Counted from the first letter of the stretch, positions 31,027-39,884 are shown. The stretch: 64,000 bases of DNA from Chitinophaga parva (GCF_003071345.1 NZ_QCYK01000003.1:372001-436000); one strand, 5' to 3'. Notes: generated from the sequence alone by a model not told the origin. Numbers and translations: made by a program.

Positions 31027-33219
31027 ATGAATATCCGTTCCCTCAACCTGAAGTGGCTGTTTGGGCTGTTGCTTGTTACCCTTAGCGCGCAAGTGGCAAG
31101 TGCTCAATATGTGTACAAGATCAAAGCAGATACTGTACGTATTTACAATACTTGTGATACTGCAGAACTGGTGCTGCAGAATCGTACGCAGAATGTATTG
31201 GGCTATCTTTACAACAAAGGCGACGGTGTCACTGAATTCCGGGCCCTGGGAGCAGTGGACTCTATGTACAGGCATAATGATACCCTTTTTTATCGTACCG
31301 CTGACGGGAGGACAATTCCGGTGAACATGGATATGGAAACGTTCATCCGGAATCAAGGTACAGTTGCTCAAAACGCCCGGTTTAACATTACGGGGTCGGG
31401 AATAGCGGGCGCTTTCTATTCCAGGTTAAATACGACATCCTCTGGAACCATCAGCTTTTATATGCAAACAGCGGCTTCGGCTCCACGATGGAATATTGGC
31501 ACCTATAATGTAGAAACCGGCGTAAACGACGATGGAGCAGATTTCAGCATCTGGAATTACAATAACGCAGGCGCAAATATTTCCCAACCTCTCAGGATAA
31601 CCAGGGCAACTTCTGCTGTGACGTTAGGAGGAACGTTAAGTATTTTTAATATTCCCGCCAGTACATCAGCAGGTCCGTTCTTAATCAGTAACGGGAAGCA
31701 GGTGCAATCGCGAACGGCGGCACAGGTGCTGTCGGATATTGGTGGTGCGGCTGCCTATGATTATGTTAATAGAACAGCGTCTAATACCGATCCAACCAGT
31801 ATTACTGCTTTTACAGGCGACCTTAATACATTGGCCAATACCTCCATAGCGCTCCTGAGCAGTGCCGCCACTAACAAGCCCTCATCCGGTACTGGTTATT
31901 TGTTTTCAGGAGGTGATAACAGCAGTATAACACCTAATAAATTTCAACTATATGGTGGGGTTAGCTTGAATGATGATGTCTGGTTTAGGTACGGTACATC
32001 TGGTGGTACCTGGAATTCCTGGTACCAGATTGCATCGAGAACCTGGGCTAACGCTAATTTCGCGCCGGTAACTATGCCGTTGTCTACAGTGCTTTCCAAC
32101 GGCAACACCGCGAATAACAATATGGTGTTAGGTGCCGCTGGGAATGCAAGTCAGTATATTTACCAGGTAATAAGAAATGTGTCCGGCAATAACTATTCTT
32201 CCATACTTGGGATAGGTGATCTCGGGCAAACGGTGATCAGCGGCAGAAATTTGACAAACCAGGCTACGGCAAATTATATATCCCTTATGCCAGGAGCTAC
32301 AGCTCCCACATATTCTCCGAATAATGGAACTAACACCTATAACATATGGCACTCCGGTAATGACGGCGCAGGATCAGGACTAGATGCGGACCTATTGGAC
32401 GGCGTAAGTGCGTCCGGATTTATAAGTAACCAAATAGCGACTCCGCAAAACGCCGGTTTTTGGGTAAATGGTTTCGGGGTGGCAGCTACATTGAATACCG
32501 GTGCAGCAACAGGTACTATTCAATTCTCAACAAATAATGGGACTTATGCAGCTAACGGCTCAGGGCATAGATGGTCTATATATCATAGCACAGCTGAAGC
32601 TGCCGGTAATGTTGGTAATGACTTCAACATTGGCAGATATGACAATGCTGGTGCTTTTATGAGCTCAGTCTTGACAATACAACGCTCAACCGGTAATATT
32701 GGTATTGCCACACAGACCCCCTCCCAAAAATTGGATGTAGCAGGAAGTATAGCGGCATCCACCAATGTAATAACGCCTACTGTAACCACCCAAACAATTA
32801 GTTCCGGGGGCGGTACTACCAGCCTTTCCCTACAGTCGGGAAGCACGTTGACGCTTAATCCGGGAACCAGCATGGTCAATGTCAACGGTAGTGTGGTTGC
32901 CACCGGCTACCTGACTGCCGGTACGGCTTTAACCGTGACGTCAGGATCTGTGCAGCTTCCTTGCCAGGCGGTTAGTGCGTCTACTGGATTGGCAGGTGCT
33001 TACACCACAGTTGTTAATACAAGCGGCATAACATTGACATTGCTCAGTGCATCTTCATGCAAAGGAAGGATCTATGAAATAGTCAATTCCAGTACCGGTG
33101 CGATAACCATAAGTTCTGTACTGGTATTTGGAACTGCAACCACTTCCATCCCGGCAAAAACCAGCTGGAGGATCCAAAGTGATGGGACCAACTGGCAGCT
33201 GCTGTCCCGCTCAAATTAA
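31027..33219 (+). CDS. Tail-fibre-like exported protein, copy 5
   Basis: This is a 730-residue protein with signal peptide (LNLKWLFGLLLVTLSAQVAS) and the family N-terminal module. It is laid out like copy 2: a pyocin-knob-like unit (GTWNSWYQIASRTWANANF), GLDADLLDG at about residue 451, the fibre repeat GNIGIATQTPSQKLDVAGS, and the C-terminal domain with LTLLSASSCKGRIYEIVNSS. The end is intact (TSWRIQSDGTNWQLLSRSN) and serves as the reference for the premature stop of copy 2. It has no S74 domain, so trimer assembly would have to occur without the self-cleaving chaperone. It lies between copy 4 (5 bp) and the DUF5977 gene (5 bp) in one probable operon. Confidence 0.88.
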   Translation: MNIRSLNLKWLFGLLLVTLSAQVASAQYVYKIKADTVRIYNTCDTAELVLQNRTQNVLGYLYNKGDGVTEFRALGAVDSMYRHNDTLFYRTADGRTIPVNMDMETFIRNQGTVAQNARFNITGSGIAGAFYSRLNTTSSGTISFYMQTAASAPRWNIGTYNVETGVNDDGADFSIWNYNNAGANISQPLRITRATSAVTLGGTLSIFNIPASTSAGPFLISNGKQVQSRTAAQVLSDIGGAAAYDYVNRTASNTDPTSITAFTGDLNTLANTSIALLSSAATNKPSSGTGYLFSGGDNSSITPNKFQLYGGVSLNDDVWFRYGTSGGTWNSWYQIASRTWANANFAPVTMPLSTVLSNGNTANNNMVLGAAGNASQYIYQVIRNVSGNNYSSILGIGDLGQTVISGRNLTNQATANYISLMPGATAPTYSPNNGTNTYNIWHSGNDGAGSGLDADLLDGVSASGFISNQIATPQNAGFWVNGFGVAATLNTGAATGTIQFSTNNGTYAANGSGHRWSIYHSTAEAAGNVGNDFNIGRYDNAGAFMSSVLTIQRSTGNIGIATQTPSQKLDVAGSIAASTNVITPTVTTQTISSGGGTTSLSLQSGSTLTLNPGTSMVNVNGSVVATGYLTAGTALTVTSGSVQLPCQAVSASTGLAGAYTTVVNTSGITLTLLSASSCKGRIYEIVNSSTGAITISSVLVFGTATTSIPAKTSWRIQSDGTNWQLLSRSN

Positions 33220-33224
33220 TTTTT

Positions 33225-33866
33225 ATGAAACTATTCCTGTTAGTAATACTTAACTTCTTTTTTACCCTGTCCGCCATCGCGCAGATCAATGCGCCCAATC
33301 AACTCGTGCCTCACTCTGCCATTTACAGCAATGTAACCTCCGGGCGCTTCCAGAAAAAGACCACCGGCACGTTACCAAATGATAACCAGTGTGTCACCAC
33401 ATCGGAGGTGAAAACACTGGTATGGCTGCAGGAAAGTTACCTGCCCGCTACCGCCAATCAGTTACCTACCTGGCAGCAGCTGGTGCCTTATTTTGCCAAT
33501 ACCATGCAAACCCAAACCTTCCAAAAGACTTGTGCTGCCGGTTACACCGGCAGTTACGTAATTGATACCATTCCCGCCGGAACCTATGTTGATTCGACCT
33601 TGGCTAATGCAAATGCCAAGGCACTGGCCGACCTGGCAGCAAATGGGCAGAATAATGCCAATAACAAAGGTACCTGTACCACCACCTGTGTGGGGGTTGA
33701 TAAGAAGATGATCAACGGGGTCTGTGAAACTGCCGTGAGAACCTGTGTCCAGTCGCTTACAGTCACTGCTACAAAATATCAGAATACCTATCACTATACC
33801 TGGAGTGACGGTTCCATCAGCGATGATTTTACCGTAACCGAATCCCAGCCTTGCATAATGCAATAA
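33225..33866 (+). CDS. DUF5977-type exported protein
   Basis: This is a 213-residue protein with a signal peptide at residues 1-21 (FLLVILNFFFTLSAIAQ). Residues about 85-145 carry the DUF5977 pattern, a Cys-Pro/Ala-Gly-Tyr-Thr-Gly entry (KTCAAGYTGSYVIDTIPAGT) followed by ANAKALADLAANGQNNAN and a closing NKGTC. A second Cys-rich stretch follows (TTTCVGVDKKMINGVCET). The domain is common in secreted proteins of Bacteroidetes and has no known function. The gene starts 5 bp after tail-fibre copy 5, so it is the last cistron of that group. The evenly placed Cys residues suggest disulfides in the exported product. Confidence 0.75.
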   Translation: MKLFLLVILNFFFTLSAIAQINAPNQLVPHSAIYSNVTSGRFQKKTTGTLPNDNQCVTTSEVKTLVWLQESYLPATANQLPTWQQLVPYFANTMQTQTFQKTCAAGYTGSYVIDTIPAGTYVDSTLANANAKALADLAANGQNNANNKGTCTTTCVGVDKKMINGVCETAVRTCVQSLTVTATKYQNTYHYTWSDGSISDDFTVTESQPCIMQ

Positions 33867-33946
33867 CAATCATAAAACTTCCATAGCAGCCTGCGCGGGG
33901 AAACCTCCACAATTCCTTATCTTCACCCCAAAACAACCCTACTTCC

Positions 33947-36454
33947 ATGCGCAGGCTCCTCCTCCTGGCCGTCCTCCTGCTCGCCCTCACCGCACAGGCA
34001 CAAACGACCAGCCTTCAATCTCCGCAACAATTCCTGGGCTACACCCTCGGCACCCAGTACACACCCTATTACAAAGTAGAAGCCTACTTCCGTTACATCG
34101 CCGCAAACGCACCGAATGTACGCCTCCAGCAATATGGCACCACTTACGAAAACAGGCCCCTGCTGCTGGCGGCTGTCAGCGCCACGGAAAACATCAACCA
34201 TCTCGAAGACATCCGCCAGCAAAGCGTTGCCGTGGCCAGTGCAAACGGCAAATTCGCAGACAACGCCCCGGTCATTGTATGGCTTAGTTATAACGTGCAT
34301 GGCAATGAAGCCTCCTCCACGGAAGCCGCTATGCAAACCCTCTACGAACTTGCCAATCCCGCCAACGCCCGTACCAGGCAATGGTTGCAAAACACCGTGG
34401 TGCTCATAGATCCCTGTCTCAATCCCGATGGGCGCGAGCGCTTCGTGAACTTCTATAATCCAATACGCCGCAAAATGCCGGATCCCGTGCGCGCTACCCG
34501 CGAGCACCAGGAACCCTGGCCCGGCGGCCGCTCCAATCACTACTACTTTGACCTGAACCGCGACTGGGCCTGGCAATCCCAGAAAGAATCCCAGCAACGC
34601 CTTGCGGCGTACAACCAGTGGATGCCCCAGGTACACGTAGACTTCCATGAGCAACAACCGGACGGGCCTTATTATTTTGCACCGGCTGCAGAGCCAATGC
34701 ATGATGTAATAACGCCCTGGCAGCGCAGCTTCCAGGTGACCATCGGGAAGAACAATGCAAAATATTTTGATGAGCAGGGCTGGTTGTATTACACCCGCGA
34801 GCGTTACGATCTTTTTTATCCCAGCTATGGTGATACCTGGCCCCTCTACAATGGCGCCATTGGCATGACCTATGAACAAGCCGGCGGCAGCCCTTCCGGC
34901 CTGGCAGTGCTGCAGCGGGATGGGGATACGCTGACCCTCGGTGCCCGCGTAGCTCATCACTTTACTACCGGCATGTCCACCATTGAAGTGGCATCCCAAC
35001 AGGCAAAACAGATCAACAACGCCTTCCAGGAATTTTTTGTGAACGCCGCCCAGCACCCGAAGAACGAGTTCAAAGCTTACGTGGTAAAAGCCGGGGGCAA
35101 TAATGAAAAGCTGCGCAACCTGGCGGCTTTGTTGCAGCGCAATCATATCCAGTTTGGGTATGGTGCTGCTACCGGCAGCACATCCGGCTATAATTACTTT
35201 ACAGGCAAAACAGAGAATTTTTCCATTGCCCCGGAAGATATGGTCATCAGCGCCCTGCAGCCACGTTCCACCTTGCTGCAGGTGCTTTTTGAGCCCAATT
35301 CCCACCTCACAGATTCTGTGACCTACGATATTACCGCCTGGGGCATCCCCTTCGCCTACGGGCTTACCTCGTACGCGCTGAAAACCCCGTTGAAGGCGGC
35401 AGCGGACTCCCTGCCTGTGCATCGTTACCAACGCATGGCGGCTGGCCATCCCTACGCTTACCTGGCACGCTGGAACAGTGTAAAGGATGTGAAATTTCTG
35501 GCAGGCCTGCTGGCAAGGCATGTGAAAGTACGGTATGCAGAGGTGCCGTTTGGCGCAGGTGGTAAAACCTATCCTGCCGGCACCCTCATGATCACCCGCA
35601 GCGGCAATGCCTTCCCCGGCTTTGATACCACGATCACCTCCCTGGCCGAGCAAATGCAGATAGAGCTGGATACCACAGCCACGGGCTTCGTGGACAAAGG
35701 ATCGGACTTCGGTTCTACCAGGAACCGCTACATCAAACCGCCCCGCGTAGTAATGCTGGCAGGCAGCAATGCTTCGTCGCTGAAAGTAGGGGAGATCTGG
35801 CATTACTTTGAGCAGCAGATCGATTACCCCATTTCCATCGTGAATGAAGAAGACCTGCGCGACCTGGATTGGGAGGAGATGGATGTGCTTATCCTGCCCA
35901 GCGCCGACTTTACCATCCTCGGCTCCAAGGCCACTACAGATCGCCTGCGCAACTGGATCAGCGCCGGTGGGCGCCTCATTGCCATGGGCCAGAGCGCGGC
36001 AGATCTCTCTGTGACCGGCGACTGGGGCTTTCATCTTAAACATGACCCGGACATCGCCAAGCCGGATCCTTACCAGCATATCAAACCCTATGCAAACCGG
36101 GAGCGCGAAGAGCTTAAACAAACCATCCCCGGTGCCATTTACCGCATTCACCTGGATAATACACACCCCCTGGCCTTTGGCTATGGCGATGAATATTACA
36201 CCCTCAAAGTGAGCGATGATATTTATGAGTTCATGGACCACGGCTGGAACGTAGGCTACCTGAAGAAAGACAGCTATCAGACAGGGTTTGTAGGCGTGGA
36301 TACCAAGGCCCGCCTGCAGGATGGTATGGTGATGGGCGTAAAGGATATTGGCAACGGCGCCCTGATCATCCTGGCAGATGATCCTGTATTCCGCGCATTC
36401 TGGGAAAATGGAAAGCTGTTGCTGGGAAATGCGATCTTCCTCGTGGGACAATAG
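33947..36454 (+). CDS. Exported M14-family zinc carboxypeptidase
   Basis: This is an 835-residue protein with a signal peptide (residues 1-18, LLLLAVLLLALTAQAQ). The N-terminal 350 residues are a peptidase M14 domain. The zinc-binding HxxE is NVHGNEASSTEA (His118, Glu121) and the third ligand is probably His234 in VHVDFHEQQPDG. The stretch LIDPCLNPDGRERFVNFYNP is also typical. The C-terminal half (about 350-835) has a Rossmann-like or glutamine-amidotransferase-like flavour (VVMLAGSNASSLKVGEIWHY, LILPSADFTILGSKATTDRL) as seen in long Bacteroidetes M14 proteins. It should release C-terminal amino acids from peptides in the periplasm or outside. It ends 4 bp before the convergent redoxin gene, with no terminator between them. 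Confidence 0.9.
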   Translation: MRRLLLLAVLLLALTAQAQTTSLQSPQQFLGYTLGTQYTPYYKVEAYFRYIAANAPNVRLQQYGTTYENRPLLLAAVSATENINHLEDIRQQSVAVASANGKFADNAPVIVWLSYNVHGNEASSTEAAMQTLYELANPANARTRQWLQNTVVLIDPCLNPDGRERFVNFYNPIRRKMPDPVRATREHQEPWPGGRSNHYYFDLNRDWAWQSQKESQQRLAAYNQWMPQVHVDFHEQQPDGPYYFAPAAEPMHDVITPWQRSFQVTIGKNNAKYFDEQGWLYYTRERYDLFYPSYGDTWPLYNGAIGMTYEQAGGSPSGLAVLQRDGDTLTLGARVAHHFTTGMSTIEVASQQAKQINNAFQEFFVNAAQHPKNEFKAYVVKAGGNNEKLRNLAALLQRNHIQFGYGAATGSTSGYNYFTGKTENFSIAPEDMVISALQPRSTLLQVLFEPNSHLTDSVTYDITAWGIPFAYGLTSYALKTPLKAAADSLPVHRYQRMAAGHPYAYLARWNSVKDVKFLAGLLARHVKVRYAEVPFGAGGKTYPAGTLMITRSGNAFPGFDTTITSLAEQMQIELDTTATGFVDKGSDFGSTRNRYIKPPRVVMLAGSNASSLKVGEIWHYFEQQIDYPISIVNEEDLRDLDWEEMDVLILPSADFTILGSKATTDRLRNWISAGGRLIAMGQSAADLSVTGDWGFHLKHDPDIAKPDPYQHIKPYANREREELKQTIPGAIYRIHLDNTHPLAFGYGDEYYTLKVSDDIYEFMDHGWNVGYLKKDSYQTGFVGVDTKARLQDGMVMGVKDIGNGALIILADDPVFRAFWENGKLLLGNAIFLVGQ

Positions 36455-36458
36455 GAAA

Positions 36459-37061
36459 TTATTTCCGCTTCACACTGCAACCCACATCATCACCTTTATG
36501 ATCACTGATGGACTTGCCCTCAGCAAGGGCTTCCAGGGCATTTTGCAGGTAGTGCACCTTTACCTGCGCCGCATTACCCGGGTTGTCGTCAATGCCGCCG
36601 CTGTATACCAGCCGGCTGTCCTTGTCAAACAGGAAACAGTCTGGCGTATGGTCTGCGCCAAAGACATCAGCCAGGTGGGAGTCTTTGTCCAGGGCATAGG
36701 GCCATTTAAATCCCTGGGCCTCCGCATATACCTGCATGGCGTGAAGTGATTCGTTGACCTCCCGGTCGGCTTCATTGGCATTGAGAAGGATTACACCAAT
36801 ATGATGCGCCTGTGCGTACTGGCATACGGTGTTAGTGCGGGCCTGGTTGCGCAGCACATAAGGACAAACGTTACTGGTAAACATGATCAACAGCCCGTTA
36901 GTGCCCATGGCCTGGTGCAGGGTGGTTTCCTGGCCGCAGGCGGTGCGCAGGGGCTCATCGGCATTGGGTAGATAAGCGCCGGTAGGCAATGCCAGCGTGG
37001 CACCAGTACGTGGTAAAGGCAGGGCTGACAGCAGCAGCAAGCTAACTACAACAGCTTTCAT
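36459..37061 (-). CDS. Exported redoxin / thioredoxin-like protein without CxxC
   Basis: This is a 200-residue protein from the ATG at 37061, which opens a signal peptide (MKAVVVSLLLLSALPLPRTG); an ATG 27 bp upstream is less likely. The fold is that of the AhpC/TSA-redoxin group: GLLIMFTSNVCPYVLRNQAR, VILLNANEADRE, HTPDCFLFDKDSRLVYSGGI. The usual CxxC is replaced by a single Cys66 in NVCPYV, as in the SNxCPYV subgroup of thioredoxin-like proteins. The product is thus more likely a one-Cys redox or structural protein than a disulfide isomerase. It converges with the M14 peptidase and is separated from brkB-like by 54 bp on the same strand. Confidence 0.8.
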   Translation of the reverse strand: MKAVVVSLLLLSALPLPRTGATLALPTGAYLPNADEPLRTACGQETTLHQAMGTNGLLIMFTSNVCPYVLRNQARTNTVCQYAQAHHIGVILLNANEADREVNESLHAMQVYAEAQGFKWPYALDKDSHLADVFGADHTPDCFLFDKDSRLVYSGGIDDNPGNAAQVKVHYLQNALEALAEGKSISDHKGDDVGCSVKRK

Positions 37062-37115
37062 AGGAGATGGTTTTAGGGAACAACTCATGTAAATATAACG
37101 AAATTATTTAATAAA

Positions 37116-38090
37116 TCAACGGGCGCCGGCACCCTCGTTGACCTCCATCTGCCCCGCCTTCGTTATATTCCGCATCTCCTTCAGCACCCGTATCGCCGCA
37201 TTCAGTTCAAACCCCACCAGCAGCACAAATGAGTTCAGGAAAATGTACAGCATCAGGATCATCACCGTACCAATGGAGCCATAAATGCGGTTGTAGTTAT
37301 TGAAATGATTCACATACCACCCAAACCCCAGCGTTACCAGGATCATGAACGTAGTAGCCAGCATAGCCCCTGGCGTAATGTAGCGCCAGCGCTTTTCCAC
37401 CGCCGGCCCAAAGTGGTACAACAGGGCAATGATGGAAAAGAACAGCAGCACAATGATCACCCAGCGCGCTATGTTGATCACGATGCGCACCCGCGCATTG
37501 CCGATGTGCAGGTACTCCAGCACATAGCGCAGCAAAGCGCCCTGCATTACCAGCAAAGCCAGCATAATGATAAAAAGGATCACTAAAAAGAAGGTAAGCC
37601 GCAGCGCCATCAGCCGGTGCTGGTACCACTTGCGCTGCCGGAAGCCCGGCAGGTCTTTTGAAAAGGACACCAGGATGCCCATCACCGCATTGGACGAGTA
37701 AAAGAAACCCACCAGGAAGGAGATGGACAACAATCCATTGTGCTGGGTGTACATGAAATCGTGGATCATGCCCTGCACGATCTTGAACGTGTTGTAGTTC
37801 GGGGTAATGTCTGCCGCCAGTTCATAGAGGGTCTTCTCCACGTTGCGCAGGGGGAGCAACGGCACCAGGGTGAACAGGAAGATGCAGAACGGGGGAATGG
37901 ACATCAGGAAGTTAAAGGAAATGGCGGCTGCCCGGCTATTGAGACTGCGGTTCCGGGTCTGGGTGCCAAAGAACTTCACCGTATCGTACAGGGAGCTGCC
38001 CTCAAAGCCACGCAGGAACAAACGCTGCGAACTGCGTTTTACCCACCGCAGCGGGTGGAAATTGCGAAAGAGGGAACCGGTTTTGGTCAT
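37116..38090 (-). CDS. YihY/BrkB-family inner-membrane protein
   Basis: This is a 324-residue protein with about six hydrophobic segments (near 58-80, 120-142, 164-186, 205-227, 240-262 and 272-295). The family signature is clear: RAAAISFNFLMSIPPFCIFL, ITPGAMLATTFMILVTLGFG, YNRIYGSIGTVMILMLYIFL and GFELNAA. These proteins were once called RNase BN; that assignment was wrong and their transport role is still unclear. A good promoter (TTG, 20 nt, TAAATTTG) lies upstream at 38177-38207 on the same strand, giving it its own transcript after mltG. Confidence 0.9.
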   Translation of the reverse strand: MTKTGSLFRNFHPLRWVKRSSQRLFLRGFEGSSLYDTVKFFGTQTRNRSLNSRAAAISFNFLMSIPPFCIFLFTLVPLLPLRNVEKTLYELAADITPNYNTFKIVQGMIHDFMYTQHNGLLSISFLVGFFYSSNAVMGILVSFSKDLPGFRQRKWYQHRLMALRLTFFLVILFIIMLALLVMQGALLRYVLEYLHIGNARVRIVINIARWVIIVLLFFSIIALLYHFGPAVEKRWRYITPGAMLATTFMILVTLGFGWYVNHFNNYNRIYGSIGTVMILMLYIFLNSFVLLVGFELNAAIRVLKEMRNITKAGQMEVNEGAGAR

Positions 38091-38176
38091 AATAAGTGAT
38101 GGTCAGGGCATGACGGTATGAAAAAAAGCAAATCTAGTAAATAATTGATTATCCAGCTGTTAAATGCTGCTAATGA

Positions 38177-38207
38177 CAAATTTACTATCAAGCTGGCATG
38201 CCCTGCA
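38177..38207 (-). promoter_or_regulatory. Bacteroidota-type promoter for the brkB-like gene
   Basis: On the minus strand TTG (38207-38205) is followed after 20 bases by TAAATTTG (38184-38177), which matches the TTG-n(17-23)-TAnnTTTG consensus of the Bacteroidota primary sigma factor. Transcription should start near 38170, leaving a leader of about 80 nt. A second TAGATTTG sits at 38136-38129 but has no matching upstream element. Confidence 0.6.
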
Positions 38208-38214
38208 ATGGGTG

Positions 38215-39279
38215 CTAAAGGCCCCTGGCATCGAGGGCTGCATGGTACTTCCGCGCATTTTCGAGGTGCTCTTCGTAAGTGGCTGCAAAGGCGTGGTGGC
38301 CCGCCATATCAGCCCGGGCACAAAAATACAAATAATCAGTATCCGGGGTGTTCAGCACAGCCTCCAGCGTTTTTACGGAGGGAGTGCAGATGGGGCCCGG
38401 GGGGAATCCCTTATGCAAATAAGTATTGTAAGGCGATTCAAAATGCAGGTGCTCGGACAGGATGCGGCGCAGGGCAAAGTTCTGTAAACTGAATTTCACC
38501 GTCGGATCGGCCTGCAGCAGCATGCCTTTGCGGTACCGGTTCAGGTACACGCTGGATATGAGGGGCTTTTCATCATTGGCATTGGTTTCCTCCTCCACGA
38601 TGGAGGCCAGGATGGTCACTTCATTCTCACTGAGCCCCAGGGCGCTGGCCTTGGCCTTGCGGTCGTCTGTCCAGAAGTCGGCGTGGGCCTGCTCAAATTT
38701 TTCAAATACTTTCTCCGCGCTGGTATTCCAGTAAAACTCGTAGGTGTTGGGCACAATGGCGCACATGGCAGTGTTGGTGTCCAGGCCAAACTGGCGCAGG
38801 TACACCGGGTCTTTCAGCATGGCACGCAGCGCGGTGGAATCGGCCTCCAGGTTCTGGGATACCTTGCGCACAAAGTCGTTTTCGGTGCGCAGCTTGTTGA
38901 TCACCAGTGTCACCGGGCTTTGGCGGCCGGAGCGCAACAGTTTTACAATTTCAAAGTTGCTCATGCCCCGGGTTACCTGGTAACGGCCGGCCTTCACCCG
39001 GTTGGGATAGTCCAGCTGCTTGGCCACCCAGTCAAAGCTGTTTTCGTTGCGGATAATGTCCTGGTCCCTCAGGCCTTCCAGCACATCTGTATAATGACTG
39101 CCGGTACGGATGTAGAAATATTTCTTATCGCCAAAGGCGCGGGTGTTGGGGCCAAAAACACGGTAGGCCAGGTATACGGCCGCGCCGGCCAGGATGGCGC
39201 ATGCAATTAAAATTCCTCTCCTGATCCAGATCCTGTTGCCCTTGTTCTTTTGTTTCTTTTTGCTGACTTGTTTAGCCAT
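38215..39279 (-). CDS. mltG: Endolytic murein transglycosylase MltG
   Basis: This is a 354-residue protein with one membrane anchor near the N-terminus (residues about 19-41, GILIACAILAGAAVYLAYRV) and the rest in the periplasm. The YceG/MltG domain is plain: TILASIVEEETNANDEKPLI holds the catalytic Glu of the SIVE motif, followed by VYLNRYRKGMLLQADPTVKF, SPYNTYLHKGFPPGPICTPS and AFAATYEEHLENARKYH. It cleaves nascent peptidoglycan strands and helps set glycan chain length. The upstream region carries a perfect 13-bp AT-rich palindrome (39340-39368) that may regulate it. Confidence 0.95.
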   Translation of the reverse strand: MAKQVSKKKQKNKGNRIWIRRGILIACAILAGAAVYLAYRVFGPNTRAFGDKKYFYIRTGSHYTDVLEGLRDQDIIRNENSFDWVAKQLDYPNRVKAGRYQVTRGMSNFEIVKLLRSGRQSPVTLVINKLRTENDFVRKVSQNLEADSTALRAMLKDPVYLRQFGLDTNTAMCAIVPNTYEFYWNTSAEKVFEKFEQAHADFWTDDRKAKASALGLSENEVTILASIVEEETNANDEKPLISSVYLNRYRKGMLLQADPTVKFSLQNFALRRILSEHLHFESPYNTYLHKGFPPGPICTPSVKTLEAVLNTPDTDYLYFCARADMAGHHAFAATYEEHLENARKYHAALDARGL

Positions 39280-39339
39280 AATAAAGATCGGTTAATGTCT
39301 GACGGTCTTTTCCCGGTTCAATGAATATTAACGTAATTG

Positions 39340-39368
39340 AATGCTTAATATTTTGAATATTAAGCATT
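39340..39368. promoter_or_regulatory. Perfect 13-bp inverted repeat upstream of mltG
   Basis: The arm AATGCTTAATATT (39340-39352) and its exact reverse complement (39356-39368) are separated by TTG. It lies 61 bp upstream of the mltG ATG. There is no T-tract, and no gene end lies near on either strand, so an operator or RNA stem is more likely than a terminator. The regulator is unknown. Confidence 0.5.
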
Positions 39369-39474
39369 TATTTGCTTTGATAATAAATTGATAAATATCT
39401 GATTAAGAATGATTTAGATAGGATAGCCGACTAAATAGCCTAATTACTGTTCCCCGTGGATCATTCCTCTCACA

Positions 39475-39503
39475 TAAAAAAGCCTCGCTTGTCACGGCGA
39501 GGC
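39475..39503 (-). terminator. Terminator after secG
   Basis: The stem GCCTCGC / GCGAGGC (39482-39488 with 39497-39503) and an 8-nt loop are followed on the minus strand by a run of seven T (39481-39475). It lies 27 bp past the secG stop and should end the miaB-secG cluster transcript. Confidence 0.8.
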
Positions 39504-39530
39504 AATTTATAAATCGTTGATAATGATCTG

Positions 39531-39878
39531 TTATTTCGCGGGCTGTGCGGGCGGCGCAACCGGCGTAGTATTGGCCGGGGCTGCGGGCAGGGGAGCCGGT
39601 GCCGTTTTGGTAGTCGGGATGTAAGGCTTGTTACCGTCAGTAGCGGCAGTGCCTTTGCCGGTAAAGAAATAAGAGGTGAGGCACAGTACCAGGATAATGG
39701 CAGCCAGGATCCAGGTGCCTTTTTCCAGTACGTCGGTGGTCTGGCGAACGCCCATTACCTGGTTACCAAAGCCACCCAGGTTGCCAGCCAGGCCGCCACC
39801 TTTAGGATTCTGTACCAGTACGAAAAGGCCCAGCAACACGGCAGCCAGCACGACTAATATTCCAAATACAATTAACAT
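39531..39878 (-). CDS. secG: Preprotein translocase subunit SecG
   Basis: This is a 115-residue protein with two membrane helices (residues about 2-22, VFGILVVLAAVLLGLFVLVQ, and 54-70, GTWILAAIILVLCLTSYFF) joined by the diagnostic NPKGGGLAGNLGG loop. The tail is Pro/Ala/Thr-rich, as in Bacteroidota SecG. It stabilises the SecYEG channel. It follows the repeat-rich TPR-like gene by 6 bp and closes the cluster. Confidence 0.93.
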   Translation of the reverse strand: MLIVFGILVVLAAVLLGLFVLVQNPKGGGLAGNLGGFGNQVMGVRQTTDVLEKGTWILAAIILVLCLTSYFFTGKGTAATDGNKPYIPTTKTAPAPLPAAPANTTPVAPPAQPAK

Positions 39879-39884
39879 AAAATG

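Noticed and set aside
20354..33866. Prophage or contractile injection system based on tail-fibre-like proteins
   Set aside because: All members have Sec signal peptides, and no capsid, sheath, baseplate, integrase or lysis gene lies in the window.
33923..36451. 842-codon open frame on the minus strand across the M14 peptidase gene
   Set aside because: It is fully antisense to a gene with a signal peptide and catalytic motifs; the frame stays open because of the codon bias of that gene and its translation shows no domain.
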